A stretch of DNA of 64,000 nt from Pedobacter arcticus A12 (GCF_000302595.1 NZ_JH947125.1:988775-1052774); one strand, 5' to 3'; shown: positions 25,045 through 34,305, numbered from the stretch's first letter. Notes: generated by a model from the sequence alone, not told the origin. A program made the numbers and translations.

Positions 25045-26895
25045 CTAAGCCACCATTTTTAAGTCAAATTGCGCTCTTAAAATTATAAAGCAATTGATTA
25101 GGTTTCCTTTAGAATCTTTCATTTTGCTCTCTTTTATTTCGAATCTGCCAGGTTCTCCCAACTGTTCCGCTGTTGCTGTTCTTTTAATTCCGACTTTATC
25201 ATAAATGTTCTGAAGTTTTGTCTTGCAGTCTTTTTTAGAATATTTAGCATAGGTCTGGAATTCGTTTGGTAAATATTTCAAAACTTTAACTTCTGCATGG
25301 AGTGACTGTTTTTCAATCATTGCTCCCTTCATTGAACGCACATTAAATTTTAATTTTTCACATTCTTCAAATCCCAAAGTGCTGTAAAAATTAAAGGCTT
25401 CTTCATTTTCATTTTTTAAAGTTTGGATTGTTGAATCCGTCAAACTGAATAAAAACTCATCTTTGATGTCATCAAGGGATTTGAGTTTCCTTATCAGTCC
25501 TTCCAGTTTTTTTGCTTTAGAAATCGTTTTTTCTCCAGTTTTAGAAATTTCTCTTTTGTCTGGATTATCACGTTTTAGACTTAGCGTGAATAATTCATCC
25601 TCCCATGCTTTTTTTATAAAATCAATATGATTAAATTGTTCATCGCAGAACTGTTTGTTTACCATTTGATCAATTTTATAAGTAGCAATTTTGGCGACTT
25701 TAGTTTCTGTATCAAGATCAGCATATTGTTTTATAAAATCCAGTTCGTCCTGATTCGGCTGTATCGAAATTTCACGATAAAGGGCTAATCTTTTATTATA
25801 GTGTTCTAGGTTTAATTCTGCTCTTAGATAATATTCTTTTTCTAAATCTTTTTGGGTCTTCATTTGGTTAATGTTTCTGTGGTTGGTTAAATGTATCAGC
25901 TTTGAATTTTTAGTTCTTTCCCTCCCAAATGCCTGAACTCCCTTGTTTGAAAGTCCTACTTTGGTATGAGGTAAATAAACATCCGTAACCAGAATGAGCA
26001 TTCCATTTATATCTTTTAAATCCCATCCCTCTGTATATTTTGCTGTATAAAAATTAATTTTGGCAAACTCATTATTGGGTTTAGGTTTAAAATAAATTGA
26101 TTCCTCTCCCATGGTCTCAAAGTTTTTTTCATTCTCACTACAAAAAATATTGCAGTCAGTGATTTTAGAATTCTTTATAGCCTCAGTTATCTGAGTTACG
26201 GAATTAAAAAAAACATGTAAGTTTTCTTTTCTATTTTCCTGACTCTGTAGAAACAACTGAAGTGTCTGTTGTGGCTGTTTTGTTTCAATAAGTAGCATAT
26301 TCCCCAACTTCGCTTCTTTAGGGAAATTAATTTTATGATAGCTAAGCCTGCTCATATTCGGGTCACTAAAAATATATGGAGTGGCGGATATGAAGGATTT
26401 TTTATCAAATTCCCATAAATATTTTAACGGCGATAAAATTTTCTTCCTAAAGTCTTCTGTTACTAATGAGTGCGATTCATCAATCAAAAGGAAATAATTT
26501 TTATATAATTTATCCAATATTCCAAGTTTTTCCGAAGCCTTGATTATTTTTTCAAAACTATCTGGAGTGACGATTATTTTTCTCGCCTTTTTAGGCGTTT
26601 TAAGGTAATCTTTTACGTGTTCAGTAGTTACTCCGGATTTAATCGGGAAGATGCTTTGTTTCAGTTCTATGGTCTCTTGGTCGTCTTCATTTTCGATGAC
26701 TGTTTTATCGTCTATAATTCCTGTAGTAGGCACAACTATTATAGAATGCCTGGTTTTATCTTTTAGTTCAAGTGTTGTCCCGCCAATTCCGCATCTTCCT
26801 TTGTCTATAAATGCGTTTGCTGGGATCTGTTTAAATGCTGTATCGATATAGTCATCGATATTTAAGGTATAAGATACCTCATTGTTAAATTTCAT
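25045..26895 (-). CDS. SF2-helicase-like protein with atypical P-loop
   Basis: A 616-residue protein with helicase-like order: a P-loop-like GRCGIGGTTLEL (about residues 33-44), a strand with IVVPTTGII (Ia), the DEAH-type box as LLIDESHSLV (about 138-147), motif III-like FISATPY, and motif VI-like GVQAFGRERTK after INFYTAKYTEGWDL. The P-loop lacks its usual Lys (GG in place of GK), and box II is DESH. The last 250 residues are helical and basic. It resembles helicase-like proteins of Bacteroidota phages and mobile elements, but I cannot name the family. It has its own terminator and lies alone. Confidence 0.65.
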   Translation of the reverse strand: MKFNNEVSYTLNIDDYIDTAFKQIPANAFIDKGRCGIGGTTLELKDKTRHSIIVVPTTGIIDDKTVIENEDDQETIELKQSIFPIKSGVTTEHVKDYLKTPKKARKIIVTPDSFEKIIKASEKLGILDKLYKNYFLLIDESHSLVTEDFRKKILSPLKYLWEFDKKSFISATPYIFSDPNMSRLSYHKINFPKEAKLGNMLLIETKQPQQTLQLFLQSQENRKENLHVFFNSVTQITEAIKNSKITDCNIFCSENEKNFETMGEESIYFKPKPNNEFAKINFYTAKYTEGWDLKDINGMLILVTDVYLPHTKVGLSNKGVQAFGRERTKNSKLIHLTNHRNINQMKTQKDLEKEYYLRAELNLEHYNKRLALYREISIQPNQDELDFIKQYADLDTETKVAKIATYKIDQMVNKQFCDEQFNHIDFIKKAWEDELFTLSLKRDNPDKREISKTGEKTISKAKKLEGLIRKLKSLDDIKDEFLFSLTDSTIQTLKNENEEAFNFYSTLGFEECEKLKFNVRSMKGAMIEKQSLHAEVKVLKYLPNEFQTYAKYSKKDCKTKLQNIYDKVGIKRTATAEQLGEPGRFEIKESKMKDSKGNLINCFIILRAQFDLKMVA

Positions 26896-27165
26896 TATTG
26901 ATTTTTGGATATTAAATATTAAAAATCTCGAAGTTGAATTATCTGAACTTTTAGGAACTGGCTAATATTTTAGGAATTATTAGCTATTAAAAAACAAACT
27001 CACTCGCGAAGTAAAGTTTGTCTGTATTTAATATCCTTTTGAAAAATCTTGTGTTTTCTTTAATAGAATTAACATAAAGATACGAAATTTCGAGGAATTT
27101 TTAAAAAATAATGAGCTTTAAATCAGGCAAATATCAATTATAACGGGAGGATTAGGATAGATTCA
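26896..27165. other. divergent intergenic region
   Basis: Contains no gene. A TATCTTTATG-like box on the minus strand near 27070-27080 may belong to the promoter of the helicase-like gene, about 180 bp upstream of its ATG. Confidence 0.4.
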
Positions 27166-27196
27166 TTGCAAGACTATTTGAATTTTCATAAATTTG
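27166..27196 (+). promoter_or_regulatory. Bacteroidota-type promoter
   Basis: TTG at 27166-27168, 20-nt spacer, then TAAATTTG at 27189-27196, matching the TTG/TAnnTTTG consensus. Transcription would begin near 27203, about 160 nt before the gene at 27365. Confidence 0.6.
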
Positions 27197-27202
27197 TATT
27201 AT

Positions 27203-27348
27203 TATCTAGAAACATAGATAATGTAAGTTATTTGACGTATTGTAAGTAAAAACCAGCCATATAGGGCTGACGATTGTCCTCTTAAGCATAGGAATAAATG
27301 CTTTGTCTCAGTCCACTTAGAATTCAGCTATAGTTAGTGGACTTTTAA
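27203..27348 (+). ncRNA. candidate leader RNA/attenuator with three hairpins
   Basis: Three hairpins follow the promoter: CAGCC/GGCTG (27254-27269), AAGCAT/ATGCTT (27284-27303) and AGTCCACT/AGTGGACT (27310-27343). The last is followed by TTTT and looks like a terminator, yet it stands 20 nt before the start codon at 27365. The segment may be an attenuator or a separate small RNA of about 140 nt. Confidence 0.4.
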
Positions 27349-27364
27349 AAAAAAAATAATTATA

Positions 27365-27847
27365 ATGAAACATAATAACACGGCTATAGCTGATAGCCAA
27401 AAATTAGAAATGAATATTGACGTATTAAATTACGCTCAAAAACAAAGGTATTATTACCTTTTTCCAATATATAACGACCATTCGGTTGTTGTTAACTTGG
27501 TACTAAATATTCAAGGTCGAGGAAGAAATTCTTGGACAAATATTAACAAAAAAATCTCTCTTTTGAATGATTCAGAACGTGATATTCAACAATACCACGA
27601 TGCAATTTATGATAATTTCGAAATAGATGAAGTCTATTCTCCTGCGGAAACAATAGGAATAGTAGCAGATGTTAGGAGAGACTTAGGTCTTCCTCCTTAT
27701 ATTAACAGACTAAAAAAGTTTTGCGAAGAAGATTTTTTCAATTTGTTTATTGTTGACGATGTTTTTGAAGACATCATCGTTGGCCAAGAGGTTCAAAAAA
27801 AGTTTATTGGTTATAAACCAGTAGTTAGATTGAAACCAGAAGATTAG
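27365..27847 (+). CDS. hypothetical protein
   Basis: A 160-residue acidic soluble protein (LNYAQKQRYYYLFPIYNDH, GRGRNSWTNINKK, VVRLKPED at the end) with no motif I recognise. It is preceded by a structured leader and followed by a good terminator, so it forms its own transcription unit. It is the last gene before tRNA-Phe. Confidence 0.6.
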   Translation: MKHNNTAIADSQKLEMNIDVLNYAQKQRYYYLFPIYNDHSVVVNLVLNIQGRGRNSWTNINKKISLLNDSERDIQQYHDAIYDNFEIDEVYSPAETIGIVADVRRDLGLPPYINRLKKFCEEDFFNLFIVDDVFEDIIVGQEVQKKFIGYKPVVRLKPED

Positions 27848-27894
27848 TCTTCAATTATTAAAAAAACTTACTTACGATATTTAAATAACAAGAG

Positions 27895-27925
27895 AAGCCC
27901 ACTTATTTTTAGGTGGGCTTTTTTA
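27895..27925 (+). terminator. intrinsic terminator
   Basis: AAGCCCAC (27895-27902) pairs with GTGGGCTT (27913-27920), followed by a T-run. The remaining bases to the tRNA-Phe terminator hold no gene. Confidence 0.85.
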
Positions 27926-28155
27926 GTTTTAAAAAGCGGGATGCTCTAAATTCTTAATATTGAGTCAATCTTAAACTTACTACGGTTTCTAAGTATTTTA
28001 TGATTTCTGCGCCATCATGCGCCAAGATATGCGCCAAATAAATCCATTTGTTTTAGTTATTTTCTATCTTTGATTAATTAACTTATTATTTAACAGTTGA
28101 CTTGCCAATAAGATAGAATTGGTTAAATATCGCTTTAAACCCCATTTAAACGCAT

Positions 28156-28190
28156 AAAAAAAGCCTCACATTTCTGTGAAGCTTTCTGTT
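28156..28190 (-). terminator. terminator of tRNA-Phe
   Basis: On the minus strand GAAAGCTTCACAG pairs with TGTGAGGCTTT and a run of T follows, directly after the tRNA. Confidence 0.75.
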
Positions 28191-28197
28191 TTGGGTG

Positions 28198-28270
28198 TGG
28201 TGCCTGCTGGGATCGAACCAGCGACACAAGGATTTTCAGTCCTTTGCTCTACCGACTGAGCTAAGGCACC
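28198..28270 (-). tRNA. tRNA-Phe (GAA)
   Basis: A 73-nt cloverleaf. The acceptor GGTGCCT/AGGCACC ends are at 28264-28270 and 28199-28205, with discriminator A. The anticodon loop CTGAAAA gives GAA between AAGGA/TCCTT. The T-arm contains GGTTCGATCCC. CCA is not encoded. The 3' end faces the accessory region to the left, but no duplicated 3' end (attachment repeat) was found there. Confidence 0.95.
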
Positions 28271-28532
28271 CGCCGTTCCCGTTTGAAATATTTCGTTCGT
28301 TTCGGGATTGCAAATGTAGGTTCTTTTTACTTAAAACCAAATGTTTTGTAAAAAAAAACATGGAAGACTCTTCGGTTTTTCCATAATTATCTCAACTTCA
28401 ATTGATTATTTTTTAAAATTTTAGACATATATAAGTTCCTTAATTTAAATCACTCTAAATAATAAATAATATGCAAGCATAGTAATTTTTTCAAAGGCTA
28501 TTCATTAACTTAGCTTTATAAACGCTAAATAA

Positions 28533-29834
28533 ATGATTGCACAACTAATTTTTATGCTTGCTTTTGGGTTAGCGGTGGTTTTCTTTACCATTCAGGTTAA
28601 AAAAATCATCAGAAACATCAATCTAGGCAAAGACCTCCATCGCAAAGATCAACCTGCTAAACGGTGGGCAGTTATGGCTAAAGTAGCGCTAGGTCAAAGT
28701 AAAATGGTGGTCCGTCCTGTGGCGGGCATCATGCACATTTTCGTTTATGTCGGTTTTGTTATTATCAACCTTGAGGTGTTAGAAATTATTATCGACGGTA
28801 TTTTCGGTACCCACCGTATATTTTCATTTTTAGGGGGTTTTTATAGTTTCTTGATTGCCTCGTTTGAAATATTAGCACTATTGGTATTAGTTGGCGTATT
28901 CGTTTTTCTAGCTCGTCGTTTAGTTTTAGGGCTGAAGAGATTTTCGGGTGTAGAGATGACCAATTGGCCTAAATCAGATGCCATTTATATCCTAATTATT
29001 GAAGTGCTTTTAATGTCGGCTTTTTTAACCATGAACGCAGCCGATTATAAATTGCAACTATTAGGCTATGGTCATTATGTTTTAGCAGGTAGTTTCCCCG
29101 TATCCCAGTTTTTAGTCAATCTTTTGCCGGCAGATGCTAGCAATTTGGTCATGATAGAGCGTAGCTGTTGGTGGTTTCATATCATCGGGATTCTAGCTTT
29201 TCTTAATTACCTGCCAATTTCAAAACATTTTCATATCATATTGGCTTTTCCAAATACTTGGTTCAGCAACTTAAATCCGAAAGGACAATTTAACAATATG
29301 GAATCCGTAAACAACGAAGTGAAAGCAATGTTGGATCCATCTTTTCTACCTCCACCTGCAGATACAAATTCGAAGTTTGGAGCAAAAGACGTTAAGGATT
29401 TAAATTGGGTACAGCTAATGAACGCTTACACTTGTACAGAATGTGGTCGATGTACATCCGTTTGTCCGGCAAATATTACGGGAAAATTGCTTTCGCCACG
29501 TAAAATTATGATGGACACCCGCGATAGACTTGATGAATATGGTAAAGGAGTAGCTAAACAAGGAAAAGATTTTGATGATGGGAAATCGCTGTTGGATAAT
29601 TACGTTAGTCGCGAAGAAATATGGGCCTGCACCAGCTGTAATGCGTGTGTAGAAGCTTGTCCGATAGCTATTGATCCACTTTCCATTATAATGGATTTGC
29701 GTCGTTATGCAGTAATGGAAGAGTCGAACGTAACGGCTAGTTTAAACGCCATGTTCTCCAATGTAGAAAATAACGGAGCGCCATGGAAATACTCGCCTGC
29801 CGATAGGTTGAATTGGGCGAAAGAAGATAGTTGA
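28533..29834 (+). CDS. membrane-bound 4Fe-4S ferredoxin-type protein (heterodisulfide-reductase-like)
   Basis: About five membrane helices fill residues 1-245 (first MIAQLIFMLAFGLAVVFF), with His residues suited to haem binding. Two 4Fe-4S motifs follow: CTECGRCTSVCP (about residue 303) and CTSCNACVEACP (about 372). The architecture is that of a membrane electron carrier with an HdrC/GlpC-like ferredoxin part. The next gene supplies two CCG domains of the HdrB/GlpC/LldE type, so the two very likely form one electron-transfer complex. A box TAGCTTTA about 20 bp upstream of the start may be its promoter. Confidence 0.85.
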   Translation: MIAQLIFMLAFGLAVVFFTIQVKKIIRNINLGKDLHRKDQPAKRWAVMAKVALGQSKMVVRPVAGIMHIFVYVGFVIINLEVLEIIIDGIFGTHRIFSFLGGFYSFLIASFEILALLVLVGVFVFLARRLVLGLKRFSGVEMTNWPKSDAIYILIIEVLLMSAFLTMNAADYKLQLLGYGHYVLAGSFPVSQFLVNLLPADASNLVMIERSCWWFHIIGILAFLNYLPISKHFHIILAFPNTWFSNLNPKGQFNNMESVNNEVKAMLDPSFLPPPADTNSKFGAKDVKDLNWVQLMNAYTCTECGRCTSVCPANITGKLLSPRKIMMDTRDRLDEYGKGVAKQGKDFDDGKSLLDNYVSREEIWACTSCNACVEACPIAIDPLSIIMDLRRYAVMEESNVTASLNAMFSNVENNGAPWKYSPADRLNWAKEDS

Positions 29835-30013
29835 GACAAAAGACCCAAGAATCAAGATTTGAAGATCGTTTAAACAAAATTTTCTTTATATCAGATTTTA
29901 CCAAAATACGATTTAGAAGTATAACAAACAAACCAACCCTATTATAAACAAGTCCCTCTCCTTTGGAGAGGGATTTAGGGTGAGGCACCTAACCACCTAA
30001 CCACCTACAAAAA

Positions 30014-30805
30014 ATGATAGAAAATATAAAAGTACCAACGATGGCAGAAATGGTTGCCCAGGGAGAGAAGCCAGAGATTCTGTTTTGGGTTGGCTGTGCC
30101 GGAAGTTATGACGAAAGAGCACAACGCATTACCAAGGCATTTGCTAAAATATTAAACCACGTAGCCATTAAGTTTGCCGTATTGGGGACAGAAGAAAGTT
30201 GCACCGGTGATCCTGCTAAAAGAGCCGGTAATGAGTTTTTGTTTCAGATGCAGGCCATGACTAATATTCAGGTTTTGGATGGTTATGAAATAAAGAAGAT
30301 TGTTACCGCTTGTCCGCATTGTTTCAATACCATTAAAAATGAATACCCGGGTTTGGGTGGTAACTACGAAGTAATCCACCATACCCAATTGATTCAAGAT
30401 CTAATAAATGAGGGAAAGCTTAAAGCGGAAGGAGGAGAGTTTAAAGGTAAAAAAATAACTTTTCACGACCCTTGTTATCTAGGTAGGGGTAATGATGTTT
30501 ATGAAGCTCCACGAAGAGCTTTAGAAGTATTAGATGCAGATTTGGTGGAAATGAAGCGTTGCAAGTCTAACGGCCTGTGTTGTGGTGCGGGTGGCGCTCA
30601 AATGTTTAAAGAACCAGAAAAAGGTAAAAAAGACATAAATGTAGAGCGCATGGAAGATGTTTTAGAAGCTAAAGCTGAAATTGTGGCTACGGGTTGTCCG
30701 TTCTGTATGACAATGATTAACGATGGTGTTAAACATTTTGAAAAGGAGCAAGAAATTCAAGTTCTGGATATTGCAGAGATTACAGCAAAAGTAAACGGAC
30801 TTTAA
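30014..30805 (+). CDS. (Fe-S)-binding protein with two CCG (cysteine-rich) domains
   Basis: Two cysteine-rich CCG domains are visible. The first includes VGCAGSYDERAQR (about residue 26) and VTACPHCFN (about 97). The second includes DPCYLGR (about 153) and SNGLCCGAGGAQMF (about 192-205), with TGCPFCMTM near 229. These bind a non-cubane or 4Fe-4S cluster in HdrB, GlpC and LldE-type proteins. It lies 180 bp after its ferredoxin partner in the same direction. The electron donor is not identifiable from sequence; a quinone-linked dehydrogenase is a reasonable guess. Confidence 0.9.
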   Translation: MIENIKVPTMAEMVAQGEKPEILFWVGCAGSYDERAQRITKAFAKILNHVAIKFAVLGTEESCTGDPAKRAGNEFLFQMQAMTNIQVLDGYEIKKIVTACPHCFNTIKNEYPGLGGNYEVIHHTQLIQDLINEGKLKAEGGEFKGKKITFHDPCYLGRGNDVYEAPRRALEVLDADLVEMKRCKSNGLCCGAGGAQMFKEPEKGKKDINVERMEDVLEAKAEIVATGCPFCMTMINDGVKHFEKEQEIQVLDIAEITAKVNGL

Positions 30806-30875
30806 GCAAGCTGATGCAATTATTGCAGACAAGTTTATTAAAACATTGAAGAGCTTTTTTAAAAGGTGGAGTGAA

Positions 30876-31124
30876 TTATTTTAGATTTGAGTTGAATATT
30901 TTTGTTAGAACTACAGGTTGATGTGTAGTAACAGAATCTTTATGGTGCGAATAACTAGTTTTTAATACGTGTAATTGATTTGCTTCCTCTTCCTGTGCTT
31001 CGCTTTTAATGCTTGCTTTCCGCTGAACGGTTTCCTCATTAGATAGCCATGTACTTAATAGCAAAGTGTGCGCTATCAGTACTGCTAACATGATTAAAAG
31101 ATGGTGACTTTTTTTACTCTTCAT
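30876..31124 (-). CDS. small hypothetical membrane-anchored protein
   Basis: 82 residues: basic start (KSKKSHH), one membrane helix (LLIMLAVLIAHTLLLSTWL), then a charged tail. No homology recognised. The amino-acid pattern is that of a real short anchored protein, but nothing else supports it. Confidence 0.4.
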   Translation of the reverse strand: MKSKKSHHLLIMLAVLIAHTLLLSTWLSNEETVQRKASIKSEAQEEEANQLHVLKTSYSHHKDSVTTHQPVVLTKIFNSNLK

Positions 31125-31306
31125 TAACTCTTGAGGTTGATCAATAGGTTTTTAAATCTGCGCTAAGTTAAAAAAAACTGAGCGGTAAACAAATACCAGA
31201 TTATGGGTATCTTAACGCAAAATACTTCTTAGAGGTTTCATTAAAATTCACGAATGGCTTGATTTTGCTTCTTCGTATCGCTATTTAATAGCTATTAGGC
31301 ACAAAA

Positions 31307-31768
31307 CTAAAGCTTAAAATCAAATTGTTTTAAGGTATTGATTGCACTACATAAGCTATTGATATCATCTACGTTTATGTTTTTTAGCGGTATACTTATT
31401 TCTGCCAGCATTTCATCTACATTTCCTGCTTTGTCGTTATAGGTCTGGTAAATCACAGCTTCGGCGGTAAACTTCAGCAACAGCCAACCAGCCTTTTCAT
31501 CGCCTAAATAACAAGCATCTTTTAACTCGCTTAGTTTTACGCTATAATATTCAGATCTATTGTTGCTGTCTGTTTTTCGGTACCTGATAAAGCCGTTTTC
31601 TGATATTTCTAGATTTGTGGTTTTGATGCCCAAATCCTTTTCTGCATTATGCAGTTTGTATTGGTTAACTATTTGATCCTTAGCTTCATTAAAAGTTAAG
31701 TCAGCTTGTTTTGGTATAAAACACGACAATGTTAGCAATAGTATTTTTGAACCCAGTACAAAAGACAT
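31307..31768 (-). CDS. hypothetical secreted protein
   Basis: A signal-peptide-like start (SFVLGSKILLLTLSCFIPKQA) and a mature part of about 130 residues with mixed alpha/beta composition (IRYRKTDSNNRSEYYSVKL, INTLKQFDFKL at the end). No conserved motif is recognised. It is divergent to the gene at 31889. Confidence 0.55.
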   Translation of the reverse strand: MSFVLGSKILLLTLSCFIPKQADLTFNEAKDQIVNQYKLHNAEKDLGIKTTNLEISENGFIRYRKTDSNNRSEYYSVKLSELKDACYLGDEKAGWLLLKFTAEAVIYQTYNDKAGNVDEMLAEISIPLKNINVDDINSLCSAINTLKQFDFKL

Positions 31769-31888
31769 GGTTAAAAATATTTCAAAAAAACGGTAGCGGC
31801 AGAAATATTTATCAACTTATTAACGTCGGCGATCAAAAATATGACAAATACTTGCCCGCTAATTTTTGAAATATCATTATTTTTGAAA

Positions 31889-32359
31889 ATGATGAATCCT
31901 GAAGCTCGGGTATGGATATACCAGTCAAATAACACGTTGAACCCAAATCAGTTGGTAGAAATTAAAGCTGTTCTTAGTGATTTTGTAAACTCCTGGACAG
32001 CCCATAATCAGGAGCTCAAAGCAAGTTTCGAGATAAAATACGACAGATTTATTGTTTTGATGGTAGATGAAAGCCAAGCCGGAGCGAGTGGATGTTCAAT
32101 AGATAAATCGGTTCATTTAATGAAAGGTTTAGAGCAAAAGTTTCAAATCAACTTATTAGATAGGTTTAATATAGCTTATAAAGATGGTGATGCGGTCAAA
32201 TCTGTAGATAGGAACGGTTTCGAAGAGCTCATAAAAAAGGGCTTAGTAAGCTCAGATACGAAAGTGTTTAATAATATGGTGAGTAATTATCATGACTATC
32301 AGAATAAGTGGGAAACTGTGATGGCAGATAGTTGGCATAATAATGTTTTTTCTGTTTAG
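31889..32359 (+). CDS. conserved Bacteroidota protein of unknown function
   Basis: A soluble protein beginning (M)MNPEARVWIYQSNN. This family is often labelled 'ABC transporter ATPase' in databases, yet no Walker motifs are present, so I do not use that name. I placed the start at the ATG at 31889 (a second ATG is at 31892), because the frame from 31841 adds an AT-rich, hydrophobic leader which includes a TATTTTTG promoter-like box at 31878-31885. The mature sequence has a conserved-looking core AGASGCSIDKSVHLM with a Cys. Confidence 0.65.
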   Translation: MMNPEARVWIYQSNNTLNPNQLVEIKAVLSDFVNSWTAHNQELKASFEIKYDRFIVLMVDESQAGASGCSIDKSVHLMKGLEQKFQINLLDRFNIAYKDGDAVKSVDRNGFEELIKKGLVSSDTKVFNNMVSNYHDYQNKWETVMADSWHNNVFSV

Positions 32360-32398
32360 AGCGCAATCTCGGGATGTTGGAGGCGCTAAATAGCGTTT

Positions 32399-33115
32399 CT
32401 AAAATTCTAATTTCCCCAGGTTTCTCATGTTTCTGAGAATTAGAAATTGTCGTCGGTAAATATAATTAGTGGGGCTAGCTGGCGACCATTTTCTTGGGTT
32501 TGGTAATACAGCGATCAATAAAGCTGCTTCTCCTTTGGATAAGCCCGTAGCAGATTTGTTGAAATAAGTTTTGCAGGCACTCTCTGCACCGTAAATCCCA
32601 TCGCCCATTTCAATTACATTTAGGTAAACCTCTAAAATCCGGTTTTTGCTCCAAAGCAGCTCGATTAAAAAAGTGAAATAGGCTTCAAATCCCTTGCGTA
32701 TGTATGAACGGCCGGGCCATAAAAATACGTTTTTAGCAGTTTGTTGGCTAATGGTGCTACCGCCTCTAAGCTTTTTGCCGTTCTGGTTTTTTTCAAATGC
32801 TTTTTGTATGGCTTCAAAGTCAAAGCCGTGGTGATGTAGAAAATTAGCGTCTTCTCCGGCAATGGCCGCTTTCCTTAAATTAAAAGAGAGCTCATCAAAA
32901 TCTTTCCATTCTTTGTCAATTTTCCAGCTCTTGCCGTCGGCTTTTCTTTCAAAAGCCCGTTGTACCATTAAATAAGTAACAGGTGGATTGATGAACTTAT
33001 AAAGCAAAACCAAAAAAACACTTATCGCAAAAAAGTAAAGAACGAGTTTTAAGGTCCATTTGCATGCCGTTTGTAGGCTAAAGGTGGGCTTTTTAGATTT
33101 TGCTTTTCTAGGCAT
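32399..33115 (-). CDS. mtgA: monofunctional peptidoglycan glycosyltransferase (GT51)
   Basis: A single membrane helix near the N-terminus (LVLYFFAISVFLVLLYKFI) is followed by a GT51 domain. Its motifs are all present: EDANFLHHHGFD with the catalytic Glu, GGSTISQQTAKNVFLWPGRS (20-residue limit; the core is GGSTISQQ), KNRILEVYLNVIEMGDGIYG and AALLIAVLPNP. There is no transpeptidase domain, so it is MtgA rather than a class A PBP. It polymerises lipid II into glycan strands. I chose the ATG at 33115 (PRKAKSKK); the frame open from 33160 runs through the terminator hairpin of the ribosomal operon. Confidence 0.93.
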   Translation of the reverse strand: MPRKAKSKKPTFSLQTACKWTLKLVLYFFAISVFLVLLYKFINPPVTYLMVQRAFERKADGKSWKIDKEWKDFDELSFNLRKAAIAGEDANFLHHHGFDFEAIQKAFEKNQNGKKLRGGSTISQQTAKNVFLWPGRSYIRKGFEAYFTFLIELLWSKNRILEVYLNVIEMGDGIYGAESACKTYFNKSATGLSKGEAALLIAVLPNPRKWSPASPTNYIYRRQFLILRNMRNLGKLEF

Positions 33116-33131
33116 AATAGCTCTAAAATAG

Positions 33132-33163
33132 AAAATGCTTCCTGAATAAACAGAAAGCATTTT
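33132..33163 (-). terminator. terminator of the rpsF-rpsR-rplI operon
   Basis: AAAATGCTT at 33132-33140 pairs with the AAGCATTTT arm ending at 33163, with part of the loop also able to pair (CTG/CAG). It lies 20 bp after the rplI stop. Confidence 0.7.
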
Positions 33164-33183
33164 AAATAATGTTTGAATTTAGC

Positions 33184-33627
33184 TTATTCGGCTACAACAG
33201 TAAATGGAACTTGTACTTTTACTTCTTTGTGTAGATTCAAGTTTGCGATATAATCACCAACAAATTTCACATCAGTTTCAAAAGTAATTCTTCTTCTGTC
33301 AACCTCAAAACCTAATTTCTTCAATGCATCAGACACTTGGATTGTGTTTACTGCACCAAATATTTTACCGCTTTCGCCAGCTTTAGCACCAATAGAAAGT
33401 GTAACACCCTCTAATTTAGTTGCTGTAGCGTCAGCATCTTTCTTAATTTTATCTTGTTTAAACTGAGCTTGTTTAATGTTCTCAGCCAAAACTTTCCTTG
33501 CCGACTCGGTAGCTAAAATAGCTTGACCTTGAGGAATTAAATAATTACGGCCAAAACCAGGTTTTACAGAAACGATATCGTCCTTCTCTCCCAATTTCTT
33601 TACATCTTGTTTTAATATTACTTCCAT
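33184..33627 (-). CDS. rplI: 50S ribosomal protein L9
   Basis: The signature of L9 is at the N-terminus (VILKQDVKKLGEKDDIVSVKPGFGRNYLIP, shown as its parts LGEKDDIVSVKPGFGRNYL), followed by the long connecting helix and the C-terminal RNA-binding domain (FGAVNTIQVSDALKKLGFEV). The 147-residue length is normal. It is the last gene of rpsF-rpsR-rplI, 9 bp after rpsR. Confidence 0.97.
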   Translation of the reverse strand: MEVILKQDVKKLGEKDDIVSVKPGFGRNYLIPQGQAILATESARKVLAENIKQAQFKQDKIKKDADATATKLEGVTLSIGAKAGESGKIFGAVNTIQVSDALKKLGFEVDRRRITFETDVKFVGDYIANLNLHKEVKVQVPFTVVAE

Positions 33628-33636
33628 GTTAGCCTC

Positions 33637-33900
33637 CTATTTTAAACCGTCAGTTACAAATGGCAAAATACCTATGTGGCGAGCTCTTTTTACTGCCTGA
33701 GCTACTTTACGTTGATATTTCAAAGAAGTACCAGTTAATCTACGAGGTAAAATTTTACCTTGGTCGTTGATGAACTTTAACAAAAAGTTAGCGTCTTTGT
33801 AATCAATGTATTTAATTCCGTTCTTTTTGAAACGGCAATACTTTTTTCTGTTGTCCTCCACCTTGGGAGCAGTCACATACTGGATTTTGTCTTGTGCCAT
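33637..33900 (-). CDS. rpsR: 30S ribosomal protein S18
   Basis: S18 is recognised by [37 protein letters not shown] and [20 protein letters not shown]. The 87-residue length fits. The start ATG overlaps the rpsF stop by one base (TAATG), so the two are translationally coupled. Confidence 0.97.
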   Translation of the reverse strand: MAQDKIQYVTAPKVEDNRKKYCRFKKNGIKYIDYKDANFLLKFINDQGKILPRRLTGTSLKYQRKVAQAVKRARHIGILPFVTDGLK

Positions 33901-34262
33901 TAGTTTGCTACCTCAGCTTTGTCTTTTTTCTTGTTGAAAGCACCGCCACGTTTTTTGTCATTGTACGCAACTGCATGCTTATTTAAACTAATTGTTAAAA
34001 ATCTCATTACACGTTCGTCACGCTTTAATTCGATTTCTAATTTGCCGATAACCTCACCTGAACATTTAAATTCGGTCAAGTGATAGTACGCTGTTGATTT
34101 TTTCTCAATCAGGTACGCCAGTTTTTTCAAACCCCAATTGTCTTCCATAACAATTTCGGCTCCGTTATCAGTAAGAATCTTAGAGAATTTTGCAATTACC
34201 TCTTTAGCGATTTCTTCTGACAACAACGGGGTAAGAATGATAGTGGTTTCGTATTGATTCAT
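33900..34262 (-). CDS. rpsF: 30S ribosomal protein S6
   Basis: S6 is recognised by [14 protein letters not shown] at the start, the [16 protein letters not shown] core and [13 protein letters not shown]. The C-terminal basic/acidic tail ([18 protein letters not shown]) is typical of Bacteroidota. It heads the operon with rpsR and rplI; ssb is not between them, as usual in this phylum. Confidence 0.97.
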   Translation of the reverse strand: MNQYETTIILTPLLSEEIAKEVIAKFSKILTDNGAEIVMEDNWGLKKLAYLIEKKSTAYYHLTEFKCSGEVIGKLEIELKRDERVMRFLTISLNKHAVAYNDKKRGGAFNKKKDKAEVAN

Positions 34263-34305
34263 TTCTTACAATATTATTTTTAATCCCCACTTTTTTGTGG
34301 GACTG

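Noticed and set aside
28198..28270. tRNA-Phe as integration site of the accessory region
   Set aside because: No copy of the tRNA 3' end was found to the left and no integrase gene is present in the window.
31889..32359. ABC transporter ATPase label for this gene family
   Set aside because: No Walker A, signature or Walker B motif is visible.
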